Assembly (NCBI RefSeq): GCF_004210375.1
Contig: NC_134834.1
Span: 9,298,922 to 9,362,921 of the forward strand
Origin: Tachypleus tridentatus
Taxonomy: Eukaryota; Arthropoda; Merostomata; Xiphosura; Limulidae
Reading direction: 5' to 3'
Length of the DNA: 64,000 nucleotides
In this document: piece after piece, positions 50,701-64,000 of the stretch
Numbering within the stretch: the first letter of the stretch is position 1
Layout of the letters: each line of letters starts with the position of its first letter
Notes under the pieces: generated by a model
What the model was told of the DNA's origin: nothing
The model's database searches: none
Seen by the model: only the letters and a program-made list of their open reading frames with translations
Translations under genes and position numbers: made by a program

Positions 50701-53700
50701 TTGTTTTTTCACTGTGAACATTTAATCAAGTTAAAACTAAGTAGTAAAGGTAACGTTCTTTATTCACTGTGGACATTTAATCAAGTTAAAACTAAGTACT
50801 AAAGACAACGTTCTTTATTCACTGTGAGAATTTAATCAAGTTAAAACTAAGTAGTAAAGATAACGTTCTTTATCCACTGTGAACATTTAATCAAGTTAAA
50901 ACTAAGTAGTAAAGGTAACGTTCTTTATTCACTGTGGACATTTAATCAAGTTAAAACAGAGTAGTAAAGTTAACGTTTTTTATTCATTGTGAACATTTAA
51001 TCAAGTTAAAACTAAGTAGTAAAGGTAACGTTCTTTATCCACTGTGAACATTTAATCAAGTTAAAACTAAGTAGCAAAGACAACGTTTTTTATTCACTTG
51101 AGCATTTAATCAAGTTAAAACTAAGTAGTAAAGGTAACGTTCTTTATTCACTGTGGACATTTAATCAAGTTAAAACAGAATAGTAAAGGTAACGTTCTTT
51201 ATTCACTGTAGACATTTAATCAAGTTAAAACTAAGTAGTAAAGATAACGTTCTTTATTCACTGTGAACATTTAATCAAGTTAAAACTAAGTAGTAAAGGT
51301 AACGTTCTTTATTCACTGTGAACATTTAATCAAGTTAAAACTAAGTAGTAAAGACAACGTTCTTTATTCACTGTGAGCATTTAATCAAGTTAAAACTAAG
51401 TAGTAAAGATAACGTTCTTTATCCACTGTGAACATTTAATCAAGTTAAAACTAAGTAGTAAAGGTAACGTTCTTTATTCACTGTGGACATTTAATCAAGT
51501 TAAAACAGAGTAGCAAAGTTAACGTTTTTTATTCACTGTGAACATTTAATCAAGTTAAAACTAAGTAGTAAAGGTAACGTTCTTTATCCACTGTGAACAT
51601 TTAATCAAGTTAAAACTAAGTAGCAAAGACAACGTTTTTTATTCACTTGAGCATTTAATCAAGTTAAAACTAAGTAGTAAAGGTAACGTTCTTTATTCAC
51701 TGTGAACATTTAATCAAGTTAAAACTAAGTAGTAAAGGTAACGATCCTTATTCACTGTGGACATTTAATCAAGTTAAAACTAATTAGTAAAGATAACGTT
51801 CTTTATTCACTGTGAACATTTAATCAAGTTAAAACTAAGTAGTAAAGGTAACGATCTTTATTCACTGTGGACATTTAATCAAGTTAAAACAGAGTAGTAA
51901 AGATAACGTTCTTTTTTCACTGTGAACATTTAATCAAGTTAAAACTAAGTAGTAAAGACAACGTTCTTTATTCACTGTGGACATTTAATGAAGTTAAAAT
52001 GAAGTAGTAAAGGTAACGTTTTTTATTCACTGTAGACATTTAATCAAGTTAAAACTAAGTAGTAAAGGTAACGTTCTTTATTCACTGTGAACATTTAATC
52101 AAGTTAAAACTAAGTAGTAAAGGTAACGTTCTTTATTCACTGTGAACATTTAATCAAGTTAAAACTAAGTAGTAAAGGTAACGTTCTTTATTCACTGTGA
52201 ACATTTAATCAAGTTAAAACTAAGTAGTAAAAATAACGTTCTTTATTCACTGTGAACATTTAATCAAGTTAAAACTAAGTAGTAAAAATAACGTTCTTTA
52301 TTCACTGTGGACATTTAATCAAGTTAAAACTAAGTAGTAAAGATAACGTTCTTTATTCACTGTAGACATTTAATCAAGTTAAAACTAAGTAGTAAACATA
52401 ACGTTCTTTATTCACTGTGGACATTTAATCAAGTTAAAACTAAGTAGTAAAGATAACGTTCTTTATTCACTGTATACATTTAATCAAGTTAAAACTAAGT
52501 AGTAAAGATAACGTTCTTTATTCACTGTGGACATTTAATCAAGTTAAAACTAAGTAGTAAAGTTAACGTTCTTTATTCACTGTAGACATTTAATCAAGTT
52601 AAAACTAAGTAGTAAAGGTAACGTTCTTTATTCACTGTGGACATTTAATCAAGTTAAAACTAAGTAGTAAAGGTAACGTTCTTTATTCACTGTGGACATT
52701 TAATCAAGTTAAAACAGAGTAGTAAAGATAACGTTCTTTATTCACTGTGAACATTTAATCAAGTATAAACTAAGTAGTAAAGGTAACGATCTTTATTCAC
52801 TGTGGACATTTAATCAAGTTAAAACTAAGTAGTAAAGATAACGTTCTTTATTCACTGTGGACATTTAATCAAGTTAAAACTAAGTAGTAAAGATAACGTT
52901 CTTTATTCACTGTAGACATTTAATCAAGTTAAAACTAAGTAGTAAAGATAACGTTCTTTATTCACTGTGGACCTTTAATCAAGTTAAAACTAAGTAGTAA
53001 AGATAACGTTCTTTATTCACTGTAGACATTTAATCAAGTTAAAACTAAGTAGTAAACATAACGTTCTTTATTCACTGTGGACATTTAATCAAGTTAAAAC
53101 TAAGTAGTAAAGATAACGTTCTTTATCCACTGTGAACATTTAATCAAGTTAAAACTAAGTAGTAAAGGTAACGTTCTTTTTCACTGTGAACATTTAATCA
53201 AGTTAAAACTAAGTAGTAAAGGTAACGTTCTTTATTCACTGTGGACATTTAATCAAGTTAAAACTAAGTAGTAAAGATAACGTTCTTTATTCACTGTGAG
53301 ACATTTAATCAAGTTAAAACTAAGTAGTAAAGATAACGTTCTTTATCCACTGTGAACATTTAATCAAGTTAAAACTAAGTAGTAAAGGTAACGTTCTTTA
53401 TTCACTGTGGACATTTAATCAAGTTAAAACAGTAGTAAAGGTAACGTTCTTTATTCACTGTAGACATTTAATCAAGTTAAAACTAAGTAGTAAAGATAAC
53501 GTTCTTTATTCACTGTGAACATTTAATCAAGTTAAAACTAAGTAGTAAAGGTAACGTTTTTTATTCACTGTAAACATTTAATCAAGTTAAAACTAAGTAG
53601 TAAAGGTAACGTTCTTTATTCACTGTGAACATTTAATCAAGTTAAAACTAAGTAGTAAAGGTAACGTTCTTTATTCACTGTGAACATTTAATCAAGTTAA

Positions 53701-53729
53701 AACTAAGTAGTAAAGATAACGTTCTTTAT

Positions 53730-56700
53730 TCACTGTGGACCTTTAATCAAGTTAAAACTATGTAGTAAAGATAACGTTCTTTATTCACTGTAGACATTTA
53801 ATCAAGTTAAAACTAAGTAGTAAACATAACGTTCTTTATTCACTGTGGACATTTAATCAAGTTAAAACTAAGTAGTAAAGATAACGTTCTTTATCCACTG
53901 TGAACATTTAATCAAGTTAAAACTAAATAGTAAAGGTAACGTTGTTTTTTCACTGTGAACATTTAATCAAGTTAAAACTAAGTAGTAAAGGTAACGTTCT
54001 TTATTCACTGTGGACATTTAATCAAGTTAAAACTAAGTAGTAAAGACAACGTTCTTTATTCACTGTGAGCATTTAATCAAGTTAAAACTAAGTAGTAAAG
54101 ATAACGTTCTTTATTCACTGTGAACATTTAATCAAGTTAAAACTAAGTAGTAAAGGTAACGTTCTTTATTCACTGTGGACATTTAATCAAGTTAAAACAG
54201 AGTAGTAAAGTTAACGTTTTTTATTCATTGTGAACATTTAATCAAGTTAAAACTAAGTAGTAAAGGTAACGTTCTTTATCCACTGTGAACATTTAATCAA
54301 GTTAAAACTAAGTAGCAAAGACAACGTTTTTTATTCACTTGAGCATTTAATCAAGTTAAAACTAAGTAGTAAAGGTAACGATCTTTATTCACTGTGGACA
54401 TTTAATCAAGTTAAAACAGAATAGTAAAGGTAACGTTCTTTATTCACTGTAGACATTTAATCAAGTTAAAACTAAGTAGTAAAGGTAACGTTCTTTATTC
54501 ACTGTGAACATTTAATCAAGTTAAAACTAAGTAGTAAAGATAACGTTCTTTATTCACTGTGGACATTTAATCAAGTTAAAACTAAGTAGTAAAGATAACG
54601 TTCTTTATTCACTGTGAACATTTAATCAAGTTAAAACTAAGTAGTAAAGGTAACGTTTTTTATTCACTGTAAACATTTAATCAAGTTAAAACTAAGTAGT
54701 AAAGGTAACGATCTTTATTCACTGTGGACATTTAATCAAGTTAAAACAGAATAGTAAAGGTAACGTTCTTTATTCACTGTAGACATTTAATCAAGTTAAA
54801 ACTAAGTAGTAAAGATAACGTTCTTTATTCACTGTGAACATTTAATCAAGTTAAAACTAAGTAGTAAAGGTAACGATTTTTATTCACTGTAAACATTTAA
54901 TCAAGTTAAAACTAAGTAGTAAAGGTAACGTTCTTTATTCACTGTGAACATTTAATCAAGTTAAAACTAAGTAGTAAAGGTAACGTTCTTTATTCACTGT
55001 GAACATTTAATCAAGTTAAAACTAAGTAGTAAAGATAACGTTCTTTATTCACTGTGGACATTTAATCAAGTTAAAACTATGTAGTAAAGATAACGTTCTT
55101 TATTCACTGTAGACATTTAATCAAGTTAAAACTAAGTAGTAAACATAACGTTCTTTATTCACTGTGGACATTTAATCAAGTTAAAACTAAGTAGTAAAGA
55201 TAACGTTCTTTATCCACTGTGAACATTTAATCAAGTTAAAACTAAGTAGTAAAGGTAACGTTGTTTTTTCACTGTGAACATTTAATCAAGTTAAAACTAA
55301 GTAGTAAAGGTAACGTTCTTTATTCACTGTGGACATTTAATCAAGTTAAAACTAAGTAGTAAAGACAACGTTCTTTATTCACTGTGAGCATTTAATCAAG
55401 TTAAAACTAAGTAGTAAAGATAACGTTCTTTATCCACTGTGAACATTTAATCAAGTTAAAACTAAGTAGTAAAGGTAACGTTCTTTATTCACTGTGGACA
55501 TTTAATCAAGTTAAAACAGAGTAGTAAAGTTAACGTTTTTTATTCATTGTGAACATTTAATCAAGTTAAAACTAAGTAGTAAAGATAACGTTCTTTATCC
55601 ACTGTGAACATTTAATCAAGTTAAAACTAAGTAGCAAAGACAACGTTTTTTATTCACTTGAGCATTTAATCAAGTTAAAACTAAGTAGTAAAGGTAACGA
55701 TCTTTATTCACTGTGGACATTTAATCAAGTTAAAACAGAATAGTAAAGGTAACGTTCTTTATTCACTGTGAACATTTAATCAAGTTAAAACTAAGTAGTA
55801 AAGGTAACGTTCTTTATTCACTGTGGACATTTAATCAAGTTAAAACTAAGTAGTAAAGATAACGTTCTTTATTCACTGTGAACATTTAATCAAGTTAAAA
55901 CTAAGTAGTAAAGACAACGTTCTTTATTCACTTGAGCATTTAATCAAGTTAAAACTAAGTAGTAAAGGTAACGATCTTTATTCACTGTGGACATTTAATG
56001 AAGTTAAAACTAAGTAGTAAAGGTAACGTTCTTTATTCACTGTGAACATTTAATCAAGTTAAAACTAAGTAGTAAAGGTAACGTTCTTTATTCACTGTGA
56101 ACATTTAATCAAGTTAAAACTAAGTAGTAAAAATAACGTTCTTTATTCACTGTGGACATTTAATCAAGTTAAAACTAAGTAGTAAAGATAACGTTCTTTA
56201 TTCACTGTAGACATTAATTCAAGTTAAAACTAAGTAGTAAAGGTAACGTTCTTTATTCACTGTGGACATTTAATCAAGTTAAAACTAAGTAGTAAAGATA
56301 ACGTTCTTTATTCACTGTGAACATTTAATCAAGTTAAAACTAAGTAGTAAAGGTAACGATTTTTATTCACTGTAAACATTTAATCAAGTTAAAACTAAGT
56401 AGTAAAGGTAACGTTCTTTATCCACTGTGAACATTTAATCAAGTTAAAACTAAGTAGTAAAGGTAACGTTCTTTATTCACTGTGAACATTTAATCAAGTT
56501 AAAACTAAGTAGTAAAGATAACGTTCTTTATTCACTGTGGACCTTTAATCAAGTTAAAACTATGTAGTAAAGATAACGTTCTTTATTCACTGTAGACATT
56601 TAATCAAGTTAAAACTAAGTAGTAAACATAACGTTCTTTATTCACTGTGGACATTTAATCAAGTTAAAACTAAGTAGTAAAGATAACGTTCTTTATCCAC

Positions 56701-59700
56701 TGTGAACATTTAATCAAGTTAAAACTAAATAGTGAAGGTAACGTTGTTTTTTCACTGTGAACATTTAATCAAGTTAAAACTAAGTAGTAAAGGTAACGTT
56801 CTTTATTCACTGTGGACATTTAATCAAGTTAAAACTAAGTAGTAAAGACAACGTTCTTTATTCACTGTGAGCATTTAATCAAGTTAAAACTAAGTAGTAA
56901 AGATAACGTTCTTTATCCACTGTGAACATTTAATCAAGTTAAAACTAAGTAGTAAAGGTAACGTTCTTTATTCACTGTGGACATTTAATCAAGTTAAAAC
57001 AGAGTAGTAAAGTTAACGTTTTTTATTCATTGTGAACATTTAATCAAGTTAAAACTAAGTAGTAAAGGTAACGTTCTTTATCCACTGTGAACATTTAATC
57101 AAGTTAAAACTAAGTAGCAAAGACAACGTTTTTTATTCACTTGAGCATTTAATCAAGTTAAAACTAAGTAGTAAAGGTAACGATCTTTATTCACTGTGGA
57201 CATTTAATCAAGTTAAAACAGAATAGTAAAGGTAACGTTCTTTATTCACTGTAGACATTTAATCAAGTTAAAACTAAGTAGTAAAGGTAACGTTCTTTAT
57301 TCACTGTGAACATTTAATCAAGTTAAAACTAAGTAGTAAAAATAACGTTCTTTATTCACTGTGGACATTTAATCAAGTTAAAACTAAGTAGTAAAGATAA
57401 CGTTCTTTATTCACTGTGAACATTTAATCAAGTTAAAACTAAGTAGTAAAGGTAACGATTTTTATTCACTGTAAACATTTAATCAAGTTAAAACTAAGTA
57501 GTAAAGGTAACGATCTTTATTCACTGTGGACATTTAATCAAGTTAAAACAGAATAGTAAAGGTAACGTTCTTTATTCACTGTAGACATTTAATCAAGTTA
57601 AAACTAAGTAGTAAAGATAACGTTCTTTATTCACTGTGAACATTTAATCAAGTTAAAACTAAGTAGTAAAGGTAACGATTTTTATTCACTGTAAACATTT
57701 AATCAAGTTAAAACTAAGTAGTAAAGGTAACGTTCTTTATCCACTGTGAACATTTAATCAAGTTAAAACTAAGTAGTAAAGGTAACGTTCTTTATTCACT
57801 GTGAACATTTAATCAAGTTAAAACTAAGTAGTAAAGATAACGTTCTTTATTCACTGTGGACCTTTAATCAAGTTAAAACTAAGTAGTAAACATAACGTTC
57901 TTTATTCACTGTGGACATTTAATCAAGTTAAAACTAAGTAGTAAAGATAACGTTCTTTATCCACTGTGAACATTTAATCAAGTTAAAACTAAGTAGTAAA
58001 GGTAACGTTGTTTTTTCACTGTGAACATTTAATCAAGTTAAAACTAAGTAGTAAAGGTAACGTTCTTTATTCACTGTGGACATTTAATCAAGTTAAAACT
58101 AAGTAGTAAAGACAACGTTCTTTATTCACTGTGAGCATTTAATCAAGTTAAAACTAAGTAGTAAAGATAACGTTCTTTATCCACTGTGAACATTTAATCA
58201 AGTTAAAACTAAGTAGTAAAGGTAACGTTCTTTATTCACTGTGGACATTTAATCAAGTTAAAACAGAGTAGTAAAGTTAACGTTTTTTATTCATTGTGAA
58301 CATTTAATCAAGTTAAAACTAAGTAGTAAAGGTAACGTTCTTTATCCACTGTGAACATTTAATCAAGTTAAAACTAAGTAGCAAGGACAACGTTTTTTAT
58401 TCACTTGAGCATTTAATCAAGTTAAAACTAAGTAGTAAAGGTAACGATCTTTATTCACTGTGGACATTTAATCAAGTTAAAACAGAATAGTAAAGGTAAC
58501 GTTCTTTATTCACTGTAGACATTTAATCAAGTTAAAACTAAGTAGTAAAGGTAACGTTCTTTATTCACTGTGAACATTTAATCAAGTTAAAACTAAGTAG
58601 TAAAAATAACGTTCTTTATTCACTGTGGACATTTAATCAAGTTAAAACTAAGTAGTAAAGATAACGTTCTTTATTCACTGTGAACATTTAATCAAGTTAA
58701 AACTAAGTAGTAAAGGTAACGATTTTTATTCACTGTAAACATTTAATCAAGTTAAAACTAAGTAGTAAAGGTAACGTTCTTTATTCACTGTGAACATTTA
58801 ATCAAGTTAAAACTAAGTAGTAAAGGTAACGTTCTTTATTCACTGTGGACATTTAATCAAGTTAAAACTAAGTAGTAAAGGTAACGATTTTTATTCACTG
58901 TAAACATTTAATCAAGTTAAAACTAAGTAGTAAAGGTAACGTTCTTTATTCACTGTGAACATTTAATCAAGTTAAAACTAAGTAGTAAAGGTAACGTTCT
59001 TTATTCACTGTGGACATTTAATCAAGTTAAAACTAAGTAGTAAAGGTAACGATCTTTATTCACTGTGGACATTTAATCAAGTTAAAACAGAGTAGTAAAG
59101 ATAACGTTCTTTATTCACTGTGAACATTTAATCAAGTTAAAACTAAGTAGTAAAGGTAACGATCTTTATTCACTGTGGACATTTAATCATGTTAAAACTA
59201 AGTAGTAAAGATAACGTTCTTTATTCACTGTGGACATTTAATGAAGTTAAAACTAAGTAGTAAAGATAACGTTCTTTATTCACTGTAGACATTTAATCAA
59301 GTTAAAACTAAGTAGTAAAGATAACGTTCTTTATTCACTGTGGACATTTAATCAAGTTAAAACAGAGTAGTAAAGTTAACGTTCTTTATTCACTGTAGAC
59401 ATTTAATCAAGTTAAAACTAAGTAGTAAAGGTAACGTTCTTTATTCACTGTGAACATTTAATCAAGTTAAAACTAAGTAGTAAAGGTAACGATCTTTATT
59501 CACTGTGGACATTTAATCAAGTTAAAACAGAGTAGTAAAGATAACGTTCTTTATTCACTGTGAACATTTAATCAAGTTAAAACTAAGTAGTAAAGGTAAC
59601 GATCTTTATTCACTGTGGACATTTAATCAAGTTAAAACTAATTAGTAAAGATAACGTTCTTTATTCACTGTGAACATTTAATCAAGTTAAAACTAAGTAG

Positions 59701-62700
59701 TAAAAATAACGATCTTTATTCACTGTGGACATTTAATCAAGTTAAAACAGAGTAGTAAAGATAACGTTCTTTATTCACTGTGAACATTTAATCAAGTTAA
59801 AACTAAGTAGTAAAGGTAACGATCTTTATTCACTGTGAACATTTAATCAAGTTAAAACTAAGTAGTAAAGGTAACGATCTTTATTCACTGTGGACATTTA
59901 ATCAAGTTAAAACTAAGTAGTAAAGGTAACGTTCTTTATTCACTGTGGACATTTAATCAAGTTAAAACTAAGTAGTAAAGGTAACGTTTTTTATTCACTG
60001 TGAACATTTAATCAAGTTAAAACTAAGTAGTAAAGATAACGTTCTTTATCCACTGTGAACATTTAATCAAGTTAAAACTAAGTAGTAAAGGTAACGATCT
60101 TTATTCACTGTGGACATTTAATCAAGTTAAAACTAATTAGTAAAGATAACGTTCTTTATTCACTGTGAACATTTAATCAAGTTAAAACTAAGTAGTAAAG
60201 GTAACGATCTTTATTCACTGTGGACATTTAATCAAGTTAAAACAGAGTAGTAAAGATAACGATATTTATTCACTGTAGACATTTAATCAAGTTAAAACTA
60301 AGTAGTAAACATAACGTTCTTTATTCACTGTGGACATTTAATCAAGTTAAAACTAAGTAGTAAAGATAACGTTCTTTATCCACTGTGAACATTTAATCAA
60401 GTTAAAACTAAGTAGTAAAGGTAACGTTGTTTTTTCACTGTGAACATTTAATCAAGTTAAAACTAAGTAGTAAAGGTAACGTTCTTTATTCATTGTGGAC
60501 ATTTAATCAAGTTAAAACTAAGTAGTAAAGATAACGTTCTTTATCCACTGTGAACATTTAATCAAGTTAAAACTAAGTAGTAAAGGTAACGTTCTTTATT
60601 CACTGTGGACATTTAATCAAGTTAAAACAGAGTAGTAAAGTTAACGTTTTTTATTCATTGTGAACATTTAATCAAGTTAAAACTAAGTAGTAAAGGTAAC
60701 GTTCTTTATCCACTGTGAACATTTAATCAAGTTAAAACTAAGTAGCAAAGACAACGTTTTTTATTCACTTGAGCATTTAATCAAGTTAAAACTAAGTAGT
60801 AAAGGTAACGATCTTTATTCACTGTGGACATTTAATCAAGTTAAAACAGAATAGTAAAGGTAACGTTCTTTATTCACTGTAGACATTTAATCAAGTTAAA
60901 ACTAAGTAGTAAAGATAACGTTCTTTATTCACTGTGAACATTTAATCAAGTTAAAACTAAGTAGTAAAGGTAACGATTTTTATTCACTGTAAACATTTAA
61001 TCAAGTTAAAACTAAGTAGTAAAGGTAACGTTCTTTATCCACTGTGAACATTTAATCAAGTTAAAACTAAGTAGTAAAGGTAACGTTCTTTATTCACTGT
61101 GAACATTTAATCAAGTTAAAACTAAGTAGTAAAGATAACGTTCTTTATTCACTGTGGACCTTTAATCAAGTAAAAACTATGTAGTAAAGATAACGTTCTT
61201 TATTCACTGTAGACATTTAATCAAGTTAAAACTAAGTAGTAAACATAACGTTCTTTATTCACTGTGGACATTTAATCAAGTTAAAACTAAGTAGTAAAGA
61301 TAACGTTCTTTATCCACTGTGAACATTTAATCAAGTTAAAACTAAGTAGTAAAGGTAACGTTGTTTTTTCACTGTGAACATTTAATCAAGTTAAAACTAA
61401 GTAGTAAAGGTAACGTTCTTTATTCACTGTGGACATTTAATCAAGTTAAAACTAAGTAGTAAAGACAACGTTCTTTATTCACTGTGAGCATTTAATCAAG
61501 TTAAAACTATGTAGTAAAGATAACGTTCTTTATCCACTGTGAACATTTAATCAAGTTAAAACTAAGTAGTAAAGGTAACGTTCTTTATTCACTGTGGACA
61601 TTTAATCAAGTTAAAACAGAGTAGTAAAGTTAACGTTTTTTATTCATTGTGAACATTTAATCAAGTTAAAACTAAGTAGTAAAGATAACGTTCTTTATCC
61701 ACTGTGAACATTTAATCAAGTTAAAACTAAGTAGTAAAGGTAACGATCTTTATTCACTGTGGACATTTAATCAAGTTAAAACTAATTAGTAAAGATAACG
61801 TTCTTTATTCACTGTGAACATTTAATCAAGTTAAAACTAAGTAGTAAAGGTAACGATCTTTATTCACTGTGGACATTTAATCAAGTTAAAACAGAGTAGT
61901 AAAGATAACGATATTTATTCACTGTGGACATTTAATCAAGTTAAAACTAAGTAGTAAAGACAACGTTCTTTATTCACTGTGGACATTTAATCAAGTTAAA
62001 ATTAAGTAGTAAAGGTAACGTTTTTTATTCACTGTAGACATTTAATCAAGTTAAAACTAAGTAGTAAAGGTAACGTTCTTTATTCACTGTGAACATTTAA
62101 TCAAGTTAAAACTAAGTAGTAAAGGTAACGTTCTTTATTCACTGTGAACATTTAATCAAGTTAAAACTAAGTAGTAAAGATAACGTTCTTTATTCACTGT
62201 GGACCTTTAATCAAGTTAAAACTATGTAGTAAAGATAACGTTCTTTATTCACTGTAGACATTTAATCAAGTTAAAACTAAGTAGTAAACATAACGTTCTT
62301 TATTCACTGTGGACATTTAATCAAGTTAAAACTAAGTAGTAAAGATAACGTTCTTTATCCACTGTGAACATTTAATCAAGTTAAAACTAAGTAGTAAAGG
62401 TAACGTTGTTTTTTCACTGTGAACATTTAATCAAGTTAAAACTAAGTAGTAAAGGTAACGTTCTTTATTCACTGTGGACATTTAATCAAGTTAAAACTAA
62501 GTAGTAAAGACAACGTTCTTTATTCACTGTGAGCATTTAATCAAGTTAAAACTAAGTAGTAAAGATAACGTTCTTTATCCACTGTGAACATTTAATCAAG
62601 TTAAAACTAAGTAGTAAAGGTAACGTTCTTTATTCACTGTGGACATTTAATCAAGTTAAAACAGAGTAGTAAAGTTAACGTTTTTATTCATTGTGAACAT

Positions 62701-62820
62701 TTAATCAAGTTAAAACTAAGTAGTAAAGGTAACGTTCTTTATCCACTGTGAACATTTAATCAAGTTAAAACTAAGTAGCAAAGACAACGTTTTTTATTCA
62801 CTTGAGCATTTAATCAAGTT
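53730..62820. repeat. Complex higher-order blocks of variable length in the 55-bp array
   Basis: A characteristic series of variant monomers (gacctttaatc with ctatgtag; cataacg; ttatccactg; acgttgttttttcac; gacaacg with gagcattt; cagagtag with ttattcattg; gcaaagacaacg with cacttgagc) recurs in the same order. The marker acgttgtttttt starts at 53941, 55260, 56743, 58007, 60426, 61360 and 62405: intervals 1319, 1483, 1264, 2419, 934 and 1045, close to 24, 27, 23, 44, 17 and 19 monomers. The same marker appears further left at 46087, 47955 and 50700. Confidence 0.75.
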
Positions 62821-63725
62821 AAAACTAAGTAGTAAAGGTAACGATCTTTATTCACTGTGGACATTTAATCAAGTTAAAACAGAATAGTAAAGGTAACGTT
62901 CTTTATTCACTGTAGACATTTAAACAAGTTAAAACTAAGTAGTAAAGATAACGTTCTTTATTCACTGTGAACATTTAATCAAGTTAAAACTAAGTAGTAA
63001 AGGTAACGATTTTTATTCACTGTAAACATTTAATCAAGTTAAAACTAAGTAGTAAAGGTAACGTTCTTTATTCACTGTGAACATTTAATCAAGTTAAAAC
63101 TAAGTAGTAAAGGTAACGTTCTTTATTCACTGTGGACATTTAATCAAGTTAAAACTAAGTAGTAAAGATAACGTTCTTTATTCACTGTGAACATTTAATC
63201 AAGTTAAAACTAAGTAGTAAAGACAACGTTCTTTATTCACTTGAGCATTTAATCAAGTTAAAACTAAGTAGTAAAGGTAACGATCTTTATTCACTGTGGA
63301 CATTTAATGAAGTTAAAACTAAGTAGTAAAGGTAACGTTCTTTATTCACTGTGGACATTTAATCAAGTTAAAACTAAGTAGTAAAGGTAACGTTTTTTAT
63401 TCACTGTGGACATTAAATCAAGTTAAAACTAAGTAGTAAAGGTAACGATTTTTATTCACTGTGGACATTTAATCAAGTTAAAACTAAGTAGTAAAGGTAA
63501 CGTTTTTTATTCACTGTGGACATTAAATCAAGTTAAAACTAAGTAGTAAAGGTAACGATTTTTATTCACTGTGGACATTTAATCAAGTTAAAACTAAGTA
63601 GTAAAGGTAACGTTCTTTATTCACTGTGGACATTTAATCAAGTTAAAACTAAGTAGTAAAGGTAACGATCTTTATTCACTGTGGACATTTAATCAAGTTA
63701 AAACTAAGTAGTCAAGGTAACGTTT

Positions 63726-64000
63726 CAATCCTTTAAGATGGGTTCAAACGAAAACCAAAACTTAGATAAACCTACACTGAGCTGCTCCTGTTCACAAACA
63801 TCAGTTTCTTACTGCACAATATACCAAGTATAGAGGGCACTAGTAACGCAGCCTTAAGAAGTAGCGTTTCTGAGAAGAAAAGTGTCGAATGAAGTTACTT
63901 GTTATATATATATATATATATTGTATTTTACAAACCGTTTTTGTAGTCGCTTCTAGTGGCTTTTGCGAGCGAAAAGAGTCATTACATGTACATTCTGGGT
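63726..64000. other. Unique sequence with a TA microsatellite
   Basis: Non-repetitive DNA beyond the satellite. A run of alternating TA lies at about 63903-63921. No gene is recognised before the window ends. Confidence 0.6.

Larger units (their letters stand above)
32227..63725. repeat. 55-bp satellite array, about 573 copies
   Basis: Direct tandem array with a 55-base unit: aacgttctttattcactg, then tggacatttaatcaag, ttaaaactaagtagtaaag, gt. Recurring variants: AACGTT versus AACGAT or aacgttt; ggtaacg, gataacg, gttaacg, cataacg or gacaacg before the box; tggaca, tgaaca, tagaca or tataca; ctaagtag, cagagtag, caagtag or ctaattag. Larger blocks repeat at multiples of 55 (see the next entry and findings). 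The first unit (tcactgaggacat) and last units are more diverged. A few one-base losses in T runs occur. No open frame runs through it. Boundaries are sharp: unique DNA resumes at 63726. Confidence 0.97.

Noticed and set aside
5431..63725. CRISPR-like regular repeats
   Set aside because: The arrays are head-to-tail identical units without unique spacers, in a eukaryotic context.

Overview
The window looks like invertebrate nuclear DNA, most likely from a chelicerate and perhaps a horseshoe crab. Three things point this way. The only confident gene is the last exon of an innexin, a gap-junction family of invertebrates. Non-coding DNA is AT-rich and full of retroposons. At least five copies of a tRNA-derived SINE are present whose conserved body I remember from horseshoe-crab sequences; that recollection is unverified. 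Nothing bacterial is visible: no operons, ribosome binding sites, rRNA genes or CRISPR arrays.

Layout. 1-540: 3' end of an innexin coding sequence on the + strand. 541-1508: 41-bp minisatellite starting right after its stop codon. 2071-2651: 26-bp minisatellite. 2652-5430: unique DNA with a SINE (3221-3490) and a foldback element (4490-4709) carrying hammerhead-like motifs. 5431-22905: about 250 copies of a 70-bp satellite. 23019-25445: about 62 copies of a 39-bp satellite. 25456-25628: decayed array of about 38 bp. 25629-29275: unique DNA holding a second SINE family with a 13-bp target duplication, a complete non-autonomous hAT-like transposon with an 8-bp duplication, and two reverse SINE copies. 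29276-29908: 31-bp minisatellite. 29909-32226: unique DNA with two SINEs, both with target duplications. 32227-63725: about 573 copies of a 55-bp satellite with multi-monomer higher-order repeats. 63726-64000: unique DNA with a short TA microsatellite.

Roughly 83 percent of the window is tandem repeat, in six clear families plus two decayed ones. The most interesting pattern is that the three large satellites (70, 39 and 55 bp), otherwise unrelated, all carry an AACGTT palindrome in a similar context and on the same strand. Much of their monomer variation falls in or beside that box. This is reminiscent of a shared protein-binding box such as the CENP-B box of primate satellites, but it could be chance.

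Apart from the innexin, no open reading frame is convincing. Most long frames are repeat translations. Two non-repeat frames (27209-27700 and 31846-32115) are listed at low confidence. Copy numbers are lengths divided by period, and repeat boundaries are good to roughly 10 bases.
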